64,000 bases of DNA from an uncultured Celeribacter sp. (GCF_963676475.1 NZ_OY781106.1:62001-126000); one strand, 5' to 3'. Numbered from the stretch's first letter, positions 42,899 through 51,864 are shown. A program made the numbers and translations. The notes: a model not told the origin generated them from the letters alone.

Positions 42899-44257
42899 AT
42901 GACAATGGAACGCACATATCTTGAGCACGCCAAACAGGTTCTCGTGCTGGGGCTGCCTTTGGCGGGCAGTCAGATCGCGCAATTCGCGGTCCATATGACC
43001 GATGTGATCATGATGGGCTGGTACGGGCTCGATGAGTTGGCCGCGCTCGTTCTGGCCTCGGGCTTCTGGTTCATCCTCTTTATTCTTCTGGCGGGCTTTG
43101 CCTTTGCGGTGATGCCGCTTGTCGCCACCGCCTCGGGGCAGGGCGACAGCACCACGGTGCGCCGCGCGACCCGTATGGCGATCTGGCTGTCGGTGATGGC
43201 GGCCGTGCTGATCTATCCGATCTTTGGGTTTTCCGACGACATTCTCATGGCGTTGGGCCAGCAGCCGCATATCGCCGCGCAAGCCCGCCCCTATCTGGCC
43301 ATCGCCGGGATCGAGATGATCCCCGCGCTGATCGTCGCCGTCTTCCGAAGCTATTTCTCCGCGCTCGAACGCACCCGCGTTGTGCTCTTTGCGGTGATCG
43401 GCGCGGTGATGTTGAACGCCGGGCTGAATTACATCCTGATTTTCGGCAATTTCGGGGCGCCGGAACTGGGGGTTCTGGGCTCTGCCATTGCCTCTCTTAT
43501 CGTCAGCTTTGCCATGCTGGCCGTCCTGGCACTCTATGCCGCCAAGGCGACGCCGGAGAACGATCTTTTCCGCAACCCGCTCAAACCCGATTGGGCGATG
43601 TTCGCGACCGTGTTCAAGATGGGTGTGCCGATCGGGATCACCTCGCTTGCCGAAGTGGGCCTGTTCAATGCCGCCGCCCTCATGATGGGATGGATCGGCA
43701 CGGCAACCCTTGCGGCGCATGGCATCGCGCTTCAACTGGCGGCGATTGCCTTTATGACCCAGATCGGCCTGTCACAAGCGGCGACCATCCGCGCGGGAAA
43801 TGCCATGGGGCGGGGCGACGAGGCGGATCTGCGCAAAGGGGCCTTCGTGGCCGTTGCCCTCTCGGCCTGTATGGCGGCCATTTCCTCGGGCGTCTTCCTG
43901 CTATTCCCCGAGCCGCTTTTGGGTCTGTTTATCGCCCCAGATGAACCGGCACGGGATCAGGTGATTGCTATCGGGACGATGCTCATGATGTTCGCCGCCC
44001 TGATGCAATTCTCCGATGGTGGTCAGGTGATGGCACTGTCGCTGCTGCGCGGATTGCATGATACTGCCGTGCCGATGTGGCTTGCGGCTGTCAGCTATTG
44101 GATACTTGGCCTTCCGGCCTCCTACCTGTTCGGCTTTGTGCTCGACTGGGGGGCAACCGGGGTGTGGATGGGATTTGTTTTCGGGCTCACCACCGCCTGG
44201 GTGACGATGAGCTATCGGTTCTGGGCAAAGAAATCCCATATTTCGCGGGCGCGCTGA
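42899..44257 (+). CDS. MATE family efflux transporter
   Basis: A 452-residue protein with twelve predicted membrane helices in two related halves. Family features include LGLPLAGSQIAQFAVHMTDVIMMGW, and in the second half MGVPIGITSLAEVGLFNAAALMMGWIG and QIGLSQAATIRAGNAMG. It would exchange cationic drugs or metabolites for sodium or protons. No adjacent regulator is apparent. Confidence 0.92.
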   Translation: MTMERTYLEHAKQVLVLGLPLAGSQIAQFAVHMTDVIMMGWYGLDELAALVLASGFWFILFILLAGFAFAVMPLVATASGQGDSTTVRRATRMAIWLSVMAAVLIYPIFGFSDDILMALGQQPHIAAQARPYLAIAGIEMIPALIVAVFRSYFSALERTRVVLFAVIGAVMLNAGLNYILIFGNFGAPELGVLGSAIASLIVSFAMLAVLALYAAKATPENDLFRNPLKPDWAMFATVFKMGVPIGITSLAEVGLFNAAALMMGWIGTATLAAHGIALQLAAIAFMTQIGLSQAATIRAGNAMGRGDEADLRKGAFVAVALSACMAAISSGVFLLFPEPLLGLFIAPDEPARDQVIAIGTMLMMFAALMQFSDGGQVMALSLLRGLHDTAVPMWLAAVSYWILGLPASYLFGFVLDWGATGVWMGFVFGLTTAWVTMSYRFWAKKSHISRAR

Positions 44258-44261
44258 GGTC

Positions 44262-44666
44262 TCAGTCCTTCCTCAGCAAACGTTCGGCTTTCTTGCGCAC
44301 CAGCACCGTGCGCAGGTCATGCATCGCCAGCAAAAGCGCATCGGTGACATTTTCCAGCTGATCGTCCGTGGCCCGCGTCTGCGCCCAATGCGCCGTCAGG
44401 TTCAGGTAATCGACAGCGCGGTGAATGTCGTCGATGTCGCGCTGTGCGAGCAAAGCCACGCGCTCGGCCATCCACTCCTTGATGACCTTCATGTCGCCGG
44501 GCGAAAGTTCCCGCCCGCCATGAGGTTTCACATCGCCGTTCTTGATGTTGATGACCGCGATCTGATCCATCTCGATCCGGCGCTGACGGTTTTCCGTGTC
44601 TACGCGGAACACAAAGGCGCCGTTTTCACGGACACGGAAGTAATATTCGGGGAGATCGACGCTCAT
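44262..44666 (-). CDS. Conserved hypothetical alphaproteobacterial protein
   Basis: A 134-residue soluble protein. It begins MSVDLPEYYFRVRENGAFVFRV, with a conserved Arg-rich ENRQRRIEMDQIAVINIKNG block and a helical C-terminal half. It is the third gene of an operon aspC-VOC-this, each pair overlapping by four bases. Function unknown. Confidence 0.7.
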   Translation of the reverse strand: MSVDLPEYYFRVRENGAFVFRVDTENRQRRIEMDQIAVINIKNGDVKPHGGRELSPGDMKVIKEWMAERVALLAQRDIDDIHRAVDYLNLTAHWAQTRATDDQLENVTDALLLAMHDLRTVLVRKKAERLLRKD

Positions 44667-45037
44667 GCGGTAAGGTCCGTTTCATCCAGAACGCGCCAGA
44701 GCGAGCCATCCTCATCGACGAGGGCGAACATGCGCGGGGCGTTGTCGAGTTTGAAAATCTCGGTGAGGCGTGGCGTGGAGGTCTGATCCTTGGGCAGACC
44801 GGCCTTGGCAAATTGCGCGTGCAGCGTTTCGATCGTGTCTGAGCGCAGGCCGGCGGAGAACCAGCTGGTTTTCGGGTTCAAGTCCGGGTGCGGAAAGAAC
44901 TCCACCTGCGTGTCGCCAAAGCCCATGATCATCCAGCCCTCATTCCTGAAGCGCGTCTCAAAGCCGAGGCGGGTGTAGAACGCCTCGGTCTTGTCGAAAT
45001 CGCGCGCAGGCAGGTTGGCCGTGATCACCTCGGTCAT
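44663..45037 (-). CDS. VOC family (bleomycin-resistance-like) protein
   Basis: A 124-residue protein of the vicinal oxygen chelate fold. Start at MTEVITANLPARDFDKTEAFY. The pattern FYTRLGFETRFRNEGWMIMGFGDTQVEFFPHPD matches bleomycin-binding proteins, which sequester the drug rather than cleave it. Metal-ligand residues are incomplete, also consistent with a binding protein. Coupled to aspC and to the following hypothetical gene by ATGA overlaps. Confidence 0.82.
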   Translation of the reverse strand: MTEVITANLPARDFDKTEAFYTRLGFETRFRNEGWMIMGFGDTQVEFFPHPDLNPKTSWFSAGLRSDTIETLHAQFAKAGLPKDQTSTPRLTEIFKLDNAPRMFALVDEDGSLWRVLDETDLTA

Positions 45038-46236
45038 GTCAGCCCTTTGCAAAAGGCCTGAATACGGGTGCAGGCTTCCTTGAGCGCTTCGTCCGAGGTG
45101 GCGTATGAGACGCGGAAGTTCGGCGAGAGGCCAAAGGCCGCGCCAAAGACCACGGCGACGCCGTTTTCTTCGAGAAGCGCGGTGGCGAACTCTTCGTCAT
45201 TGGTGATCTTCGCGCCACCTGCGGAGGTCTTGCCCAGACAGCCGGAGATGTCCGGGTAGACGTAGAAAGCGCCCTCGGGCGTCGGGCAGGTGATGCCCTC
45301 GGCGGCGTTCAGCATTTCGACCACCAGATTGCGGCGACGCACAAAGGCCTCGTTGTTCTCGGCGATGAACTCCTGCGGACCGTTGAGGGCTTCGATGGCG
45401 GCATATTGCGAGATCGAACAGGGGTTCGAGGTCGATTGCGACTGCACCTTGCGCATCGCCGCGATCAATTCGACCGGACCCGCGGCATAGCCGATCCGCC
45501 AGCCGGTCATCGCATAGGCTTTGGACACGCCGTTCACGGTTAAAGTGCGGTCATAAAGCCCCGGCTCGATCTCGGCGGGGGTGCAGAATTCGAAACCGTC
45601 GAAAGCCAGATGTTCATACATATCGTCCGACATCACCCAGACATGCGGGTGTTTCATCAAGACATCGGTCAGCGCCTTAAGCTCCGCTTTCGAATAGCCC
45701 GCGCCCGTCGGGTTGGACGGCGAGTTGAAGATGAACCATTTGGTCTTCGGCGTGATGGCGGCGTCAAGCTGCTCCGCCGTGATCTTAAAGGCGTTCTCCA
45801 GCTTGCCTTCGATCGCGATCGGGGTGCCGCCCGCCAAGAGGACCATATCCGGGTAGGACACCCAATAGGGCGCCGGGATGATGACCTCATCGCCGGGGTT
45901 CAGCGTCGCCACCAGAGCGTTGAACAGCACCTGTTTGCCGCCACCCGAGACGGAGACCTGCGCGGGCGTGTAATCGAGATTGTTGTCGCGTTTGAACTTG
46001 GCACAGATCGCGGCTTTTAGCTCCGGCACGCCGTCGACAGCGGTGTATTTCGTCTTGCCCTCTTCGATGGCGCGAATGCCAGCGGCCTTGATGTTGGCGG
46101 GCGTGTCGAAATCCGGCTCGCCTGCGCCTAGCCCGATCACATCCTTGCCCGCGTCTTTCAACTCGCGCGCCTTATTGGTGACGGCGATGGTGGGGGAGGG
46201 TTTCACACGGGAGAGGGTCTCGGAAAGAAAGGGCAT
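45034..46236 (-). CDS. aspC: Aspartate aminotransferase-type enzyme
   Basis: A 400-residue class I aminotransferase. Seen: GAGEPDFDTPANI, FNSPSNPTGAGYS, MSDDMYEHLAFDG, the PLP lysine in VNGVSKAYAMTGWRIGYAAG, and the carboxylate-binding Arg in FRVSYATSDEAL. It probably interconverts aspartate and oxaloacetate, and possibly prephenate, as some alphaproteobacterial members do. First gene of a three-gene coupled set. Confidence 0.93.
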   Translation of the reverse strand: MPFLSETLSRVKPSPTIAVTNKARELKDAGKDVIGLGAGEPDFDTPANIKAAGIRAIEEGKTKYTAVDGVPELKAAICAKFKRDNNLDYTPAQVSVSGGGKQVLFNALVATLNPGDEVIIPAPYWVSYPDMVLLAGGTPIAIEGKLENAFKITAEQLDAAITPKTKWFIFNSPSNPTGAGYSKAELKALTDVLMKHPHVWVMSDDMYEHLAFDGFEFCTPAEIEPGLYDRTLTVNGVSKAYAMTGWRIGYAAGPVELIAAMRKVQSQSTSNPCSISQYAAIEALNGPQEFIAENNEAFVRRRNLVVEMLNAAEGITCPTPEGAFYVYPDISGCLGKTSAGGAKITNDEEFATALLEENGVAVVFGAAFGLSPNFRVSYATSDEALKEACTRIQAFCKGLT

Positions 46237-46369
46237 GGCATGAGTCCATTTGCGTTAGATCGTCGTAGTGATAACGTCAAAAACCGTCCCGCGCCAAGAC
46301 GTCCCTTGCGATAATCGGGCGATGGGTGCAAAAAGCCCATTGATCCCCCATGATCCGAAGGAGCCCGCC

Positions 46370-46648
46370 ATGACCGAGACCATCGACATTCGCCGCAAGC
46401 GTCTGAAAATCCGTGCTTGGCGGCGTGGGATCAAAGAGATGGACCTGTTGATCGGCGGCTATGCCGATGCGCATCTCGCCTCGATGAACGAGGCGCAGCT
46501 CGATGAGTTCGAACAATTAATGGACGAGCACGATCAGGATCTCTTGTCCTATGCGACGGGGCTGAAACCCGTTCCGACGCATTTGAAGCCGATGCTCGAC
46601 AAGCTGATCGCCGATGCGGATCACGCGTCCTGGGGTGTGAAGGGCTGA
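46370..46648 (+). CDS. sdhE: FAD assembly factor SdhE
   Basis: A 92-residue protein with the SdhE/Sdh5 signature, here WRRGIKEMD (RGxxE-type) at about residues 17-25. The rest is helical: LDLLIGGYAD-like region, LDEFEQLMDEHDQDLLSYATG. It promotes covalent attachment of FAD to succinate dehydrogenase. Start after gaaggagcccgcc. It is divergent from aspC, and no sdh genes are adjacent. Confidence 0.9.
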   Translation: MTETIDIRRKRLKIRAWRRGIKEMDLLIGGYADAHLASMNEAQLDEFEQLMDEHDQDLLSYATGLKPVPTHLKPMLDKLIADADHASWGVKG

Positions 46649-46805
46649 GGCCTCTAAAGGTTACCAAACCCTTGCCAAACCGTGCGCTCGAGTAAGGCAA
46701 TTTTTCGATCAATTTGCTTCGATTGCAAAAATCTCAGCTGTTTAACTGAATTTTGGGAAATTGCGGTCAATCTCCTCTGTGAAAAAGCCATTGGCGGAGT
46801 AACAG

Positions 46806-47303
46806 ATGAGCATGCATTCAGCATTCGTAAAACCGGTCGAGACCCCCTTTATGTCTCAATATCTTGAGGCATTGTCCCTCGTGGAGCGGCTTCATCGCCT
46901 GCTTCTCGATGTGATCAAGGATGAATTCGAACGGGTCGGCATTCTCGAAATCAACGCGGTTCAGGCGCTTTTGCTGTTCAACGTTGGTGAGAATGAGGTG
47001 ACCGCCGGGGAACTGAAATCCCGCGGCTATTATCAGGGCTCGAATGTGTCCTATAACCTCAAGAAGCTCGTCGATATGGGCTATATGCACCATCAGCGCT
47101 GTGAGATCGACCGACGCTCCGTGCGCGTCAAGCTGACCGATAAGGGCAACCATGTGCGCGTCACCGTCGCCGAACTTTTCTCCCGTCATGCCGAGGGGCT
47201 GCAGGGCAAAGGTGTGATTTCCTCCGAGGGGATCGAAGACATCAACACCGCGCTGCGCCGGGTCGAACGCTATTGGGCCGATCAGATTCGCTATATTTAT
47301 TAA
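46806..47303 (+). CDS. MarR family regulator (LdtR-like)
   Basis: A 165-residue winged-helix regulator. The recognition region is GELKSRGYYQGSNVSYNLKKLVDMGYMHHQRCEIDRR read as two adjacent pieces (helix and wing). This sequence resembles the LdtR group, which controls L,D-transpeptidase genes in Rhizobiales; no such gene is adjacent here. An upstream ribosome-binding sequence, cggagtaac, supports the ATG at 46806. Confidence 0.82.
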   Translation: MSMHSAFVKPVETPFMSQYLEALSLVERLHRLLLDVIKDEFERVGILEINAVQALLLFNVGENEVTAGELKSRGYYQGSNVSYNLKKLVDMGYMHHQRCEIDRRSVRVKLTDKGNHVRVTVAELFSRHAEGLQGKGVISSEGIEDINTALRRVERYWADQIRYIY

Positions 47304-47342
47304 GATATTTATCTGGCTTCACTTACCTGGCTTCACGATGAG

Positions 47343-47370
47343 AAACGCCTTCCAGATGCGGAAGGCGTTT
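47343..47370. terminator. Bidirectional terminator between MarR-type and VOC genes
   Basis: Stem aaacgccttcc / ggaaggcgttt with a 6-base loop lies between the 3' ends of two converging genes; A and T runs on the two sides allow either direction. Confidence 0.85.
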
Positions 47371-47393
47371 CGCTTTTGGCTCAGTTGTCCGCC

Positions 47394-47816
47394 TCACCAG
47401 TGCCCGGTGTTTTCCATCGAGGCCCAAGGCTCTGCGGGCGCAAGGCTGTCGCCCTTTTGCAGCAATTCGATCGACACATTGTCCGGCGAGCGCACAAAGG
47501 CCATATGCCCGTCGCGCGGCGGGCGGTTGATCACCACGCCTGCGTCCATCAGCTTTTGACACAGCGCGTAGATGTCCTCGACCTCATAGGCCAGATGCCC
47601 GAAATGCCGACTGTCCGACGGTAGCCCCTCGTCGCCGTCCCAGTTGTAGGTCAGTTCGACCGGACATTCCGGCTGGCCCTCGGGTGCCATGAAAACCAGC
47701 GAAAACCGCCCGCCTTCATGGTCGATGCGTTTGGTTTCCTTGAGCCCCAAAAGCTCGAAAAACGCCATGGTTTTCTCCAGATCCTTCACCCGGACCATCG
47801 TGTGCAGATAGCGCAT
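47394..47816 (-). CDS. Glyoxalase I-like VOC protein
   Basis: A 140-residue protein, start at MRYLHTMVRVKDLEKTMAFF after gaggaag. Glyoxalase I-type residues are visible: His in RYLHTMVRV, Glu in CPVELTYNW, His in HFGHLAYEV, and Glu in SIELLQKGD. These would form the metal site for lactoylglutathione lyase. It detoxifies methylglyoxal if the assignment is right. Divergent from thyA. Confidence 0.85.
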   Translation of the reverse strand: MRYLHTMVRVKDLEKTMAFFELLGLKETKRIDHEGGRFSLVFMAPEGQPECPVELTYNWDGDEGLPSDSRHFGHLAYEVEDIYALCQKLMDAGVVINRPPRDGHMAFVRSPDNVSIELLQKGDSLAPAEPWASMENTGHW

Positions 47817-47955
47817 GCGGCTTCCTCCTGTCTTTGTTTGCCTGAACTCTAGCCCTTTGCGAGATGAAATCCACTCCTGAGGGATATGTCTCTTTGCGAA
47901 TCCCCGTTGCCTCTTTGTATAAGGGGTGGAACCACTATATCTTGGGGACCGAAGC

Positions 47956-48750
47956 GTGCAGCAATACCACGACCAGCTCAAAACCATTCTGGCCCATGGG
48001 GTCGACACCACCGACCGGACGGGCACGGGGACGCGCTCCCATTTCGGGCTTCAGGCGCGTTACGATCTGGCCGATGGCTTCCCGATGGTGACCACGAAAA
48101 AGCTGCATCTGCGCTCGATCATCCATGAATTGCTGTGGTTTCTCTCCGGCGACACCAATATTGGCTACCTGAAAGAGAACGGTGTGTCGATCTGGGACGA
48201 ATGGGCGGATGAGAACGGCGATCTCGGGCCGGTCTATGGCGCGCAATGGCGTAAATGGCCGGGGCATGAGCGTGGGCCGATTGATCAGATCGAAAACCTT
48301 CTGGCCGCAATCAAAAACGCCCCCGATTCCCGTCGCCTCATTGTCTCCGCCTGGAACCCGGCGGAGGTCGACAATATGGCGCTGCCGCCTTGCCACACGC
48401 TGTGGCAGGTGAAAATCCTCGGCGGCAAGCTGCATCTCCAGCTCTATCAACGCTCCGCCGACATGTTCCTCGGCGTGCCCTTCAACATCGCCTCCTACGC
48501 GCTTTTGCTTGCCATGCTGGCGCAGGTCACGGGCTATGAGCCGGGCACTTTCGTGCATTCCATCGGCGATGCGCATATTTACACCAACCACATGGAGCAG
48601 GTGGAGCTGCAACTCTCGCGGACGCCCAAGGCGTTGCCGAAGCTGCGTCTCAATCCCGATATAAAGAGCCTCTTTGATTTCAAATATGAGGACATCGAGA
48701 TTCTCGACTACGACCCCGACCCGGCGATCAAAGCGCCGGTGGCCGTGTAA
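47956..48750 (+). CDS. thyA: Thymidylate synthase
   Basis: 264 residues from a GTG at 47956, the same length as E. coli ThyA; the frame is open to an earlier GTG at 47926, but the start VQQYHDQLKTI aligns with the family and ttgggga lies before it. Seen: DRTGTGTRSHFG (dUMP phosphate Arg), HELLWFLSGDTNI, the catalytic Cys in ALPPCHTLWQ, and QRSADMFLGVPFNIASYA. It converts dUMP to dTMP using methylene-THF. Followed by folA, which regenerates THF. Confidence 0.95.
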   Translation: MQQYHDQLKTILAHGVDTTDRTGTGTRSHFGLQARYDLADGFPMVTTKKLHLRSIIHELLWFLSGDTNIGYLKENGVSIWDEWADENGDLGPVYGAQWRKWPGHERGPIDQIENLLAAIKNAPDSRRLIVSAWNPAEVDNMALPPCHTLWQVKILGGKLHLQLYQRSADMFLGVPFNIASYALLLAMLAQVTGYEPGTFVHSIGDAHIYTNHMEQVELQLSRTPKALPKLRLNPDIKSLFDFKYEDIEILDYDPDPAIKAPVAV

Positions 48751-48762
48751 GGAGCGCCGCAG

Positions 48763-49236
48763 ATGATCACGCTTATCGCCGCCCGCGACCGCAACGGGGC
48801 CATTGGCAAGGACAACACCATCCCTTGGGAGGCGCCCGAGGATCTGAAATTCTTCATGCGCGAAACCATGGGGGGCGCGGTGATCATGGGGCGGCATACC
48901 TGGGACAGTCTTCCGTTCAAGCCTTTGAAAAACCGATTGAATATTGTGGTGTCTTCTCAAGGCGTCGATCACGAGCACGTCTTTGAGACGGTGGAAGAGG
49001 CGATTGCCTTTGCCCAATCAGAGGGGCGCGCGCGCATTTATGCCATGGGCGGCTTTGGGATTTACAAAGCGATGCTGCCATTGGCCGACCGGCTTGTGAT
49101 CACTAAGGTCGACACAGAAGTCGAAGGTGCGGACACGTGGTTCCCTGAGTTTGCCCCCAAAGACTGGCGCGAGGTCTCTCGCATGGTGCTACGGACAGAT
49201 GCACCGCGTTGCGAGGTTGTGGAGTGGGTGAGGTAA
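48763..49236 (+). CDS. folA: Dihydrofolate reductase
   Basis: A 157-residue DHFR. Seen: MITLIAARDRNGAIGKDNTIPWEAPEDLKFF in two parts with the active-site Glu after PW, GGAVIMGRHTWDSLP (NADPH), and IYAMGGFGIYKAMLP. It reduces DHF made by ThyA; thyA-folA is a common operon (12-bp gap). The stop lies 4 bp before an AT-rich gene of a different character. Confidence 0.95.
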   Translation: MITLIAARDRNGAIGKDNTIPWEAPEDLKFFMRETMGGAVIMGRHTWDSLPFKPLKNRLNIVVSSQGVDHEHVFETVEEAIAFAQSEGRARIYAMGGFGIYKAMLPLADRLVITKVDTEVEGADTWFPEFAPKDWREVSRMVLRTDAPRCEVVEWVR

Positions 49237-49240
49237 TCCG

Positions 49241-49738
49241 GTGAGCCTGCCAAAGTCAGCATATGATTTGTCAATTGCGCAACTGGATCGTCAGGAAAAC
49301 TATTTACGCTCTCTTCGAGCCCAAGCATCAGCATTCGTGGCATTATCTGGGCTAATTAGTACGCTTTTCGCGAATTTGACTTCAAATGAGTTTCAGAACT
49401 TGATGGATGCTGGTGGGGGCATTGAAGAGTTTCCGATCTCTTTAGTCGTGGTCTCGCTCACATTTCTCGGATCTGTTGGTTTTGCTATGGCTGCAATGAT
49501 GCTTTGGCAAGATTGTAACTTTGATTTGTCGCCACGCTTTATGAAGTACAGGGCGTTAGAGGAAGTATTGGAAGACGAAATCTATTGGGAGATGGCGCTT
49601 CTTGCAGAAGATTCTTTTGACAAGAATGAGAACACTTTGCTTAGAACGCAAAATCTACTATATCTGAGCGCGGTTTTGGGGGTGATGCAGATCATTCCTT
49701 GGATGCTATTTATTTGGCAGAGTTCTGTAGCAGGTTGA
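49241..49738 (+). CDS. Hypothetical three-helix membrane protein (AT-rich)
   Basis: A 165-residue protein from a GTG at 49241. A charged N-terminal helix (AQLDRQENYLRSLRAQ) leads into membrane helix 1 (about 32-48). Helix 2 is at about 68-90, a soluble helical part with several Glu at 100-135 follows, and helix 3 is at about 140-160. The layout recalls SLATT-like 2TM effectors and small membrane proteins of unknown function with RQ-x-L-x-x-LR-x-RA N-termini. Base composition is clearly richer in A and T than folA, suggesting transfer. Function unknown. Confidence 0.6.
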   Translation: MSLPKSAYDLSIAQLDRQENYLRSLRAQASAFVALSGLISTLFANLTSNEFQNLMDAGGGIEEFPISLVVVSLTFLGSVGFAMAAMMLWQDCNFDLSPRFMKYRALEEVLEDEIYWEMALLAEDSFDKNENTLLRTQNLLYLSAVLGVMQIIPWMLFIWQSSVAG

Positions 49739-49749
49739 TGGAAATTTTT

Positions 49750-49842
49750 ATGGCAGAAGAAAATAGTGCGCCGCCGCCCCCGACCAAGACAACAAAGCGG
49801 GGCATAGCCAATGATGACGGTGGCGGCAAAAAAGTAAAATAG
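49750..49842 (+). CDS. 30-residue Pro/Lys-rich small protein
   Basis: An ATG at 49750 starts 11 bp after the preceding stop and runs 30 codons to TAG. The product starts MAEENSAPPPPTKTTKRG, then Gly- and Lys-rich. It is unstructured and basic. Short Pro-rich proteins follow other membrane proteins of this general type, as far as I recall. Its tight spacing to the three-helix membrane protein is the main evidence that it is real. Confidence 0.4.
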   Translation: MAEENSAPPPPTKTTKRGIANDDGGGKKVK

Positions 49843-50011
49843 TCAAACACAACTTCACATAGTGGAATTGTGAGTCAATCTGCTGCCTAATTTGACGGCT
49901 TTGGGAGGACTGTTTGTCTTGTTGCGACAATATTTGTCTAAAATCATCCAATCCTTGCCGTACATCCGTCCCGGAGCTAACCTTCTCCCAAGTATTTCAG
50001 GAGTTTGAGCC

Positions 50012-50323
50012 ATGTTGAAGACCGCCATCACAGCCCTCATCGTGACCGTGGGTGCAAGCCCGGTTCTGGCCGCAGAGACGCAGCCCTATGATCCTTCGGT
50101 GAAACTCTTTGCCTATGAAAAACAGGTGGATAATTTCTGCCCGGCGGGCACCCAGCCGATCCGCTACAATGGTGTGATCTGTTGCGGGACGCCGAATGCG
50201 ACCGGCTATGGCGATGCGCCCGTGGTACGGCGCAGCTACAAAGCGGCGCCAGCAATGGCGAATACGACCGACCCGAAATCGCCGAATTACCAGCCTGAAA
50301 CGATCTCCATGTCCGGCAGCTAA
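50012..50323 (+). CDS. Small exported protein of unknown function
   Basis: A 103-residue protein with a signal peptide (MLKTAITALIVTVGASPVLAA, read as n-region, helix, cleavage at LAA). The mature part has three Cys (DNFCPAG, GVICCG) and a C-terminal Pro/Ser/Thr-rich tail. Likely periplasmic. An ATG with aggag eight bases upstream. No family recognised. Confidence 0.65.
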   Translation: MLKTAITALIVTVGASPVLAAETQPYDPSVKLFAYEKQVDNFCPAGTQPIRYNGVICCGTPNATGYGDAPVVRRSYKAAPAMANTTDPKSPNYQPETISMSGS

Positions 50324-50387
50324 ACTGGCTCTGCATTTGTGCAGAGTTTTCTTAGGGTGAGTGTCATCTCTGTGTTACATTGGGTGC

Positions 50388-50714
50388 ATGAGCATCCGAA
50401 ACACAGTTCTATTGAGCGGCATGGGCGCAGTTTTGGCGCTGGTTGGCCTGCGCGCCGAGGCGCAAAGCCTGATCGGAGAGGTGCTCTGCGGCTCCAAGGC
50501 GGAGATCCATGCCAAGCTCACCCGACAATTCGGCGCGGTCAAAACCGGCGCGGGCCTGCGTGGCCCCGAGGCGATGATGGAGATTTGGACCAACCCGAAA
50601 TCCGGCGATTGGACGCTTGTGCAGACCTATGTGGAGGGCCGCAGTTGCATTGTCGCCATGGGTGAATATTGGGAAGATCTCGCACCGACAGAGGCCCCGG
50701 AGACGGCGGGTTGA
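50388..50714 (+). CDS. Small exported protein of unknown function
   Basis: A 108-residue protein. A signal peptide covers about residues 1-26 (RAEAQS cleavage region). The mature domain has two Cys (EVLCGSK, RSCIVAMG) that may form a disulfide, and a MEIWTNPKSGDWTLVQTY beta-like segment. Resembles small periplasmic proteins of Rhodobacterales of unknown role. Converges with the SGNH hydrolase gene. Confidence 0.65.
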   Translation: MSIRNTVLLSGMGAVLALVGLRAEAQSLIGEVLCGSKAEIHAKLTRQFGAVKTGAGLRGPEAMMEIWTNPKSGDWTLVQTYVEGRSCIVAMGEYWEDLAPTEAPETAG

Positions 50715-50717
50715 ACC

Positions 50718-51356
50718 TCAGCCCTCGGCAAGTTCCGACAGGATAAACCCGGCCACGGCCTGTCCCAAGACCTCATGCGCGGCGGCATCGAAATGCACGC
50801 CGTCCAGATCGGAGACGGAAATCACCGCATTGGCATCGAAGACGGCGACATCGCGGGCGTCGGCCTCGGCACGCATGGCGTCCTGAACCGCCTGTGCTTT
50901 GTCTACCGCACCGACATAGGTCTCGGCCAGACAGCCGGCCGCATAGGGGCGGGGCGGCAGGATGAGGAAGGGTTCGAACCCGCCATGACGGGCCTGCATC
51001 TCCTCGGAGAGCGCGACGTCGAGGTGAAAGCCACAGGCGGCGGCGATGTCTTCGGGCGCGGCGTCGAAATGCGCTTTGAGATCGTTGGTGCCCAGCATAA
51101 TCGTCATCGCGTCAATCGGTCCGTGGCTTTCAAGCGCGGTAAAAAGCCCGACCCGCCCGTCCATATGCGGCCCCATCTCGGGATCGGGAAAGGCGAATGT
51201 GCGCCCCGGCAGCCCCTCTTCGATCACCTCCCAGCCTAACACCTCGGCCATCACCACCGGCCAGCGCCGGGTCAGGCGCGGCAAGTCGGTGGGCCGGGTG
51301 GTCATCGGCTGAACGCCATGGGTGTTGCTGTCGCCGAAGGTCAGGATCAAAGGCAT
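50718..51356 (-). CDS. SGNH/GDSL-type esterase
   Basis: A 212-residue hydrolase, start at MPLILTFGDSNTHG. Blocks: I, GDSNTHG with the nucleophile; III, LGTNDLK; and V, DGVHFD with catalytic Asp and His. Block II Gly is in GLPGRTFAF. This matches lysophospholipase/arylesterase relatives. No signal peptide, so probably cytoplasmic. Substrate unknown. Confidence 0.88.
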   Translation of the reverse strand: MPLILTFGDSNTHGVQPMTTRPTDLPRLTRRWPVVMAEVLGWEVIEEGLPGRTFAFPDPEMGPHMDGRVGLFTALESHGPIDAMTIMLGTNDLKAHFDAAPEDIAAACGFHLDVALSEEMQARHGGFEPFLILPPRPYAAGCLAETYVGAVDKAQAVQDAMRAEADARDVAVFDANAVISVSDLDGVHFDAAAHEVLGQAVAGFILSELAEG

Positions 51357-51364
51357 CGGGATCT

Positions 51365-51404
51365 CCAAAAAGAAAAGCGGCCCCGAGACTGCGCCCGGAA
51401 CCGC
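51365..51404 (-). terminator. Likely terminator of the cold-shock gene
   Basis: On the minus strand agcggttccg pairs with cggggccgct (two mismatches) and is followed by tttctttttgg, 23 bp after the cspA-like stop. Confidence 0.6.
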
Positions 51405-51426
51405 TGACTTTCAAGATCGAAAAGCT

Positions 51427-51633
51427 TTACAGCGCGACAAGTTCAGAGGCGGATGCACGTCCGTCGCGGCCTTCACGAAGTTCGTAGCCGATCTTCATGT
51501 TGTCTGCGAGGCCGGTCATGCCAGCGCGCTCGACCGCAGAAATGTGTACGAACACATCCTTGCCGCCATCGTCAGGTGCAATAAAGCCGTAGCCTTTGGT
51601 GGTGTTGAACCATTTGACGGTGCCAGTGGGCAT
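51427..51633 (-). CDS. Cold-shock domain protein
   Basis: A 68-residue single cold-shock domain. RNP1 is KGYGFI and RNP2 is VFVHIS. GTVKWFNTTKGYGF is the usual start. It binds single-stranded RNA and DNA as an RNA chaperone. The leader upstream (51634 to about 51860) is long and has no gene, as in many cold-shock mRNAs, so post-transcriptional temperature control is likely, though not shown. Confidence 0.93.
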   Translation of the reverse strand: MPTGTVKWFNTTKGYGFIAPDDGGKDVFVHISAVERAGMTGLADNMKIGYELREGRDGRASASELVAL

Positions 51634-51864
51634 ATCCCGTATCTCCTTATCGTTTCATCCGCCGCAACGTGCGACGGGCCGGTGCAGCCAGGTCTTCCAA
51701 GTCTTCCTGCTGCCCCATAAAAAGGAGCGGTCGTTCGAAAGTCAGCAGTCACGCTTTCGAGTGTGCAATACATCCGTATAAAGGCAAGCGACAAAATCGT
51801 AACACATGGCCAAGGTCCGAAATTTGGGCAAAATGCCACCAAAATTGCCAGTGAGGAGAGCAAA

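Noticed and set aside
49848..49873. Hairpin cacaacttc...gaattgtg after the AT-rich cassette
   Set aside because: The stem is imperfect and there is no following T-run, so it is not listed as a terminator.
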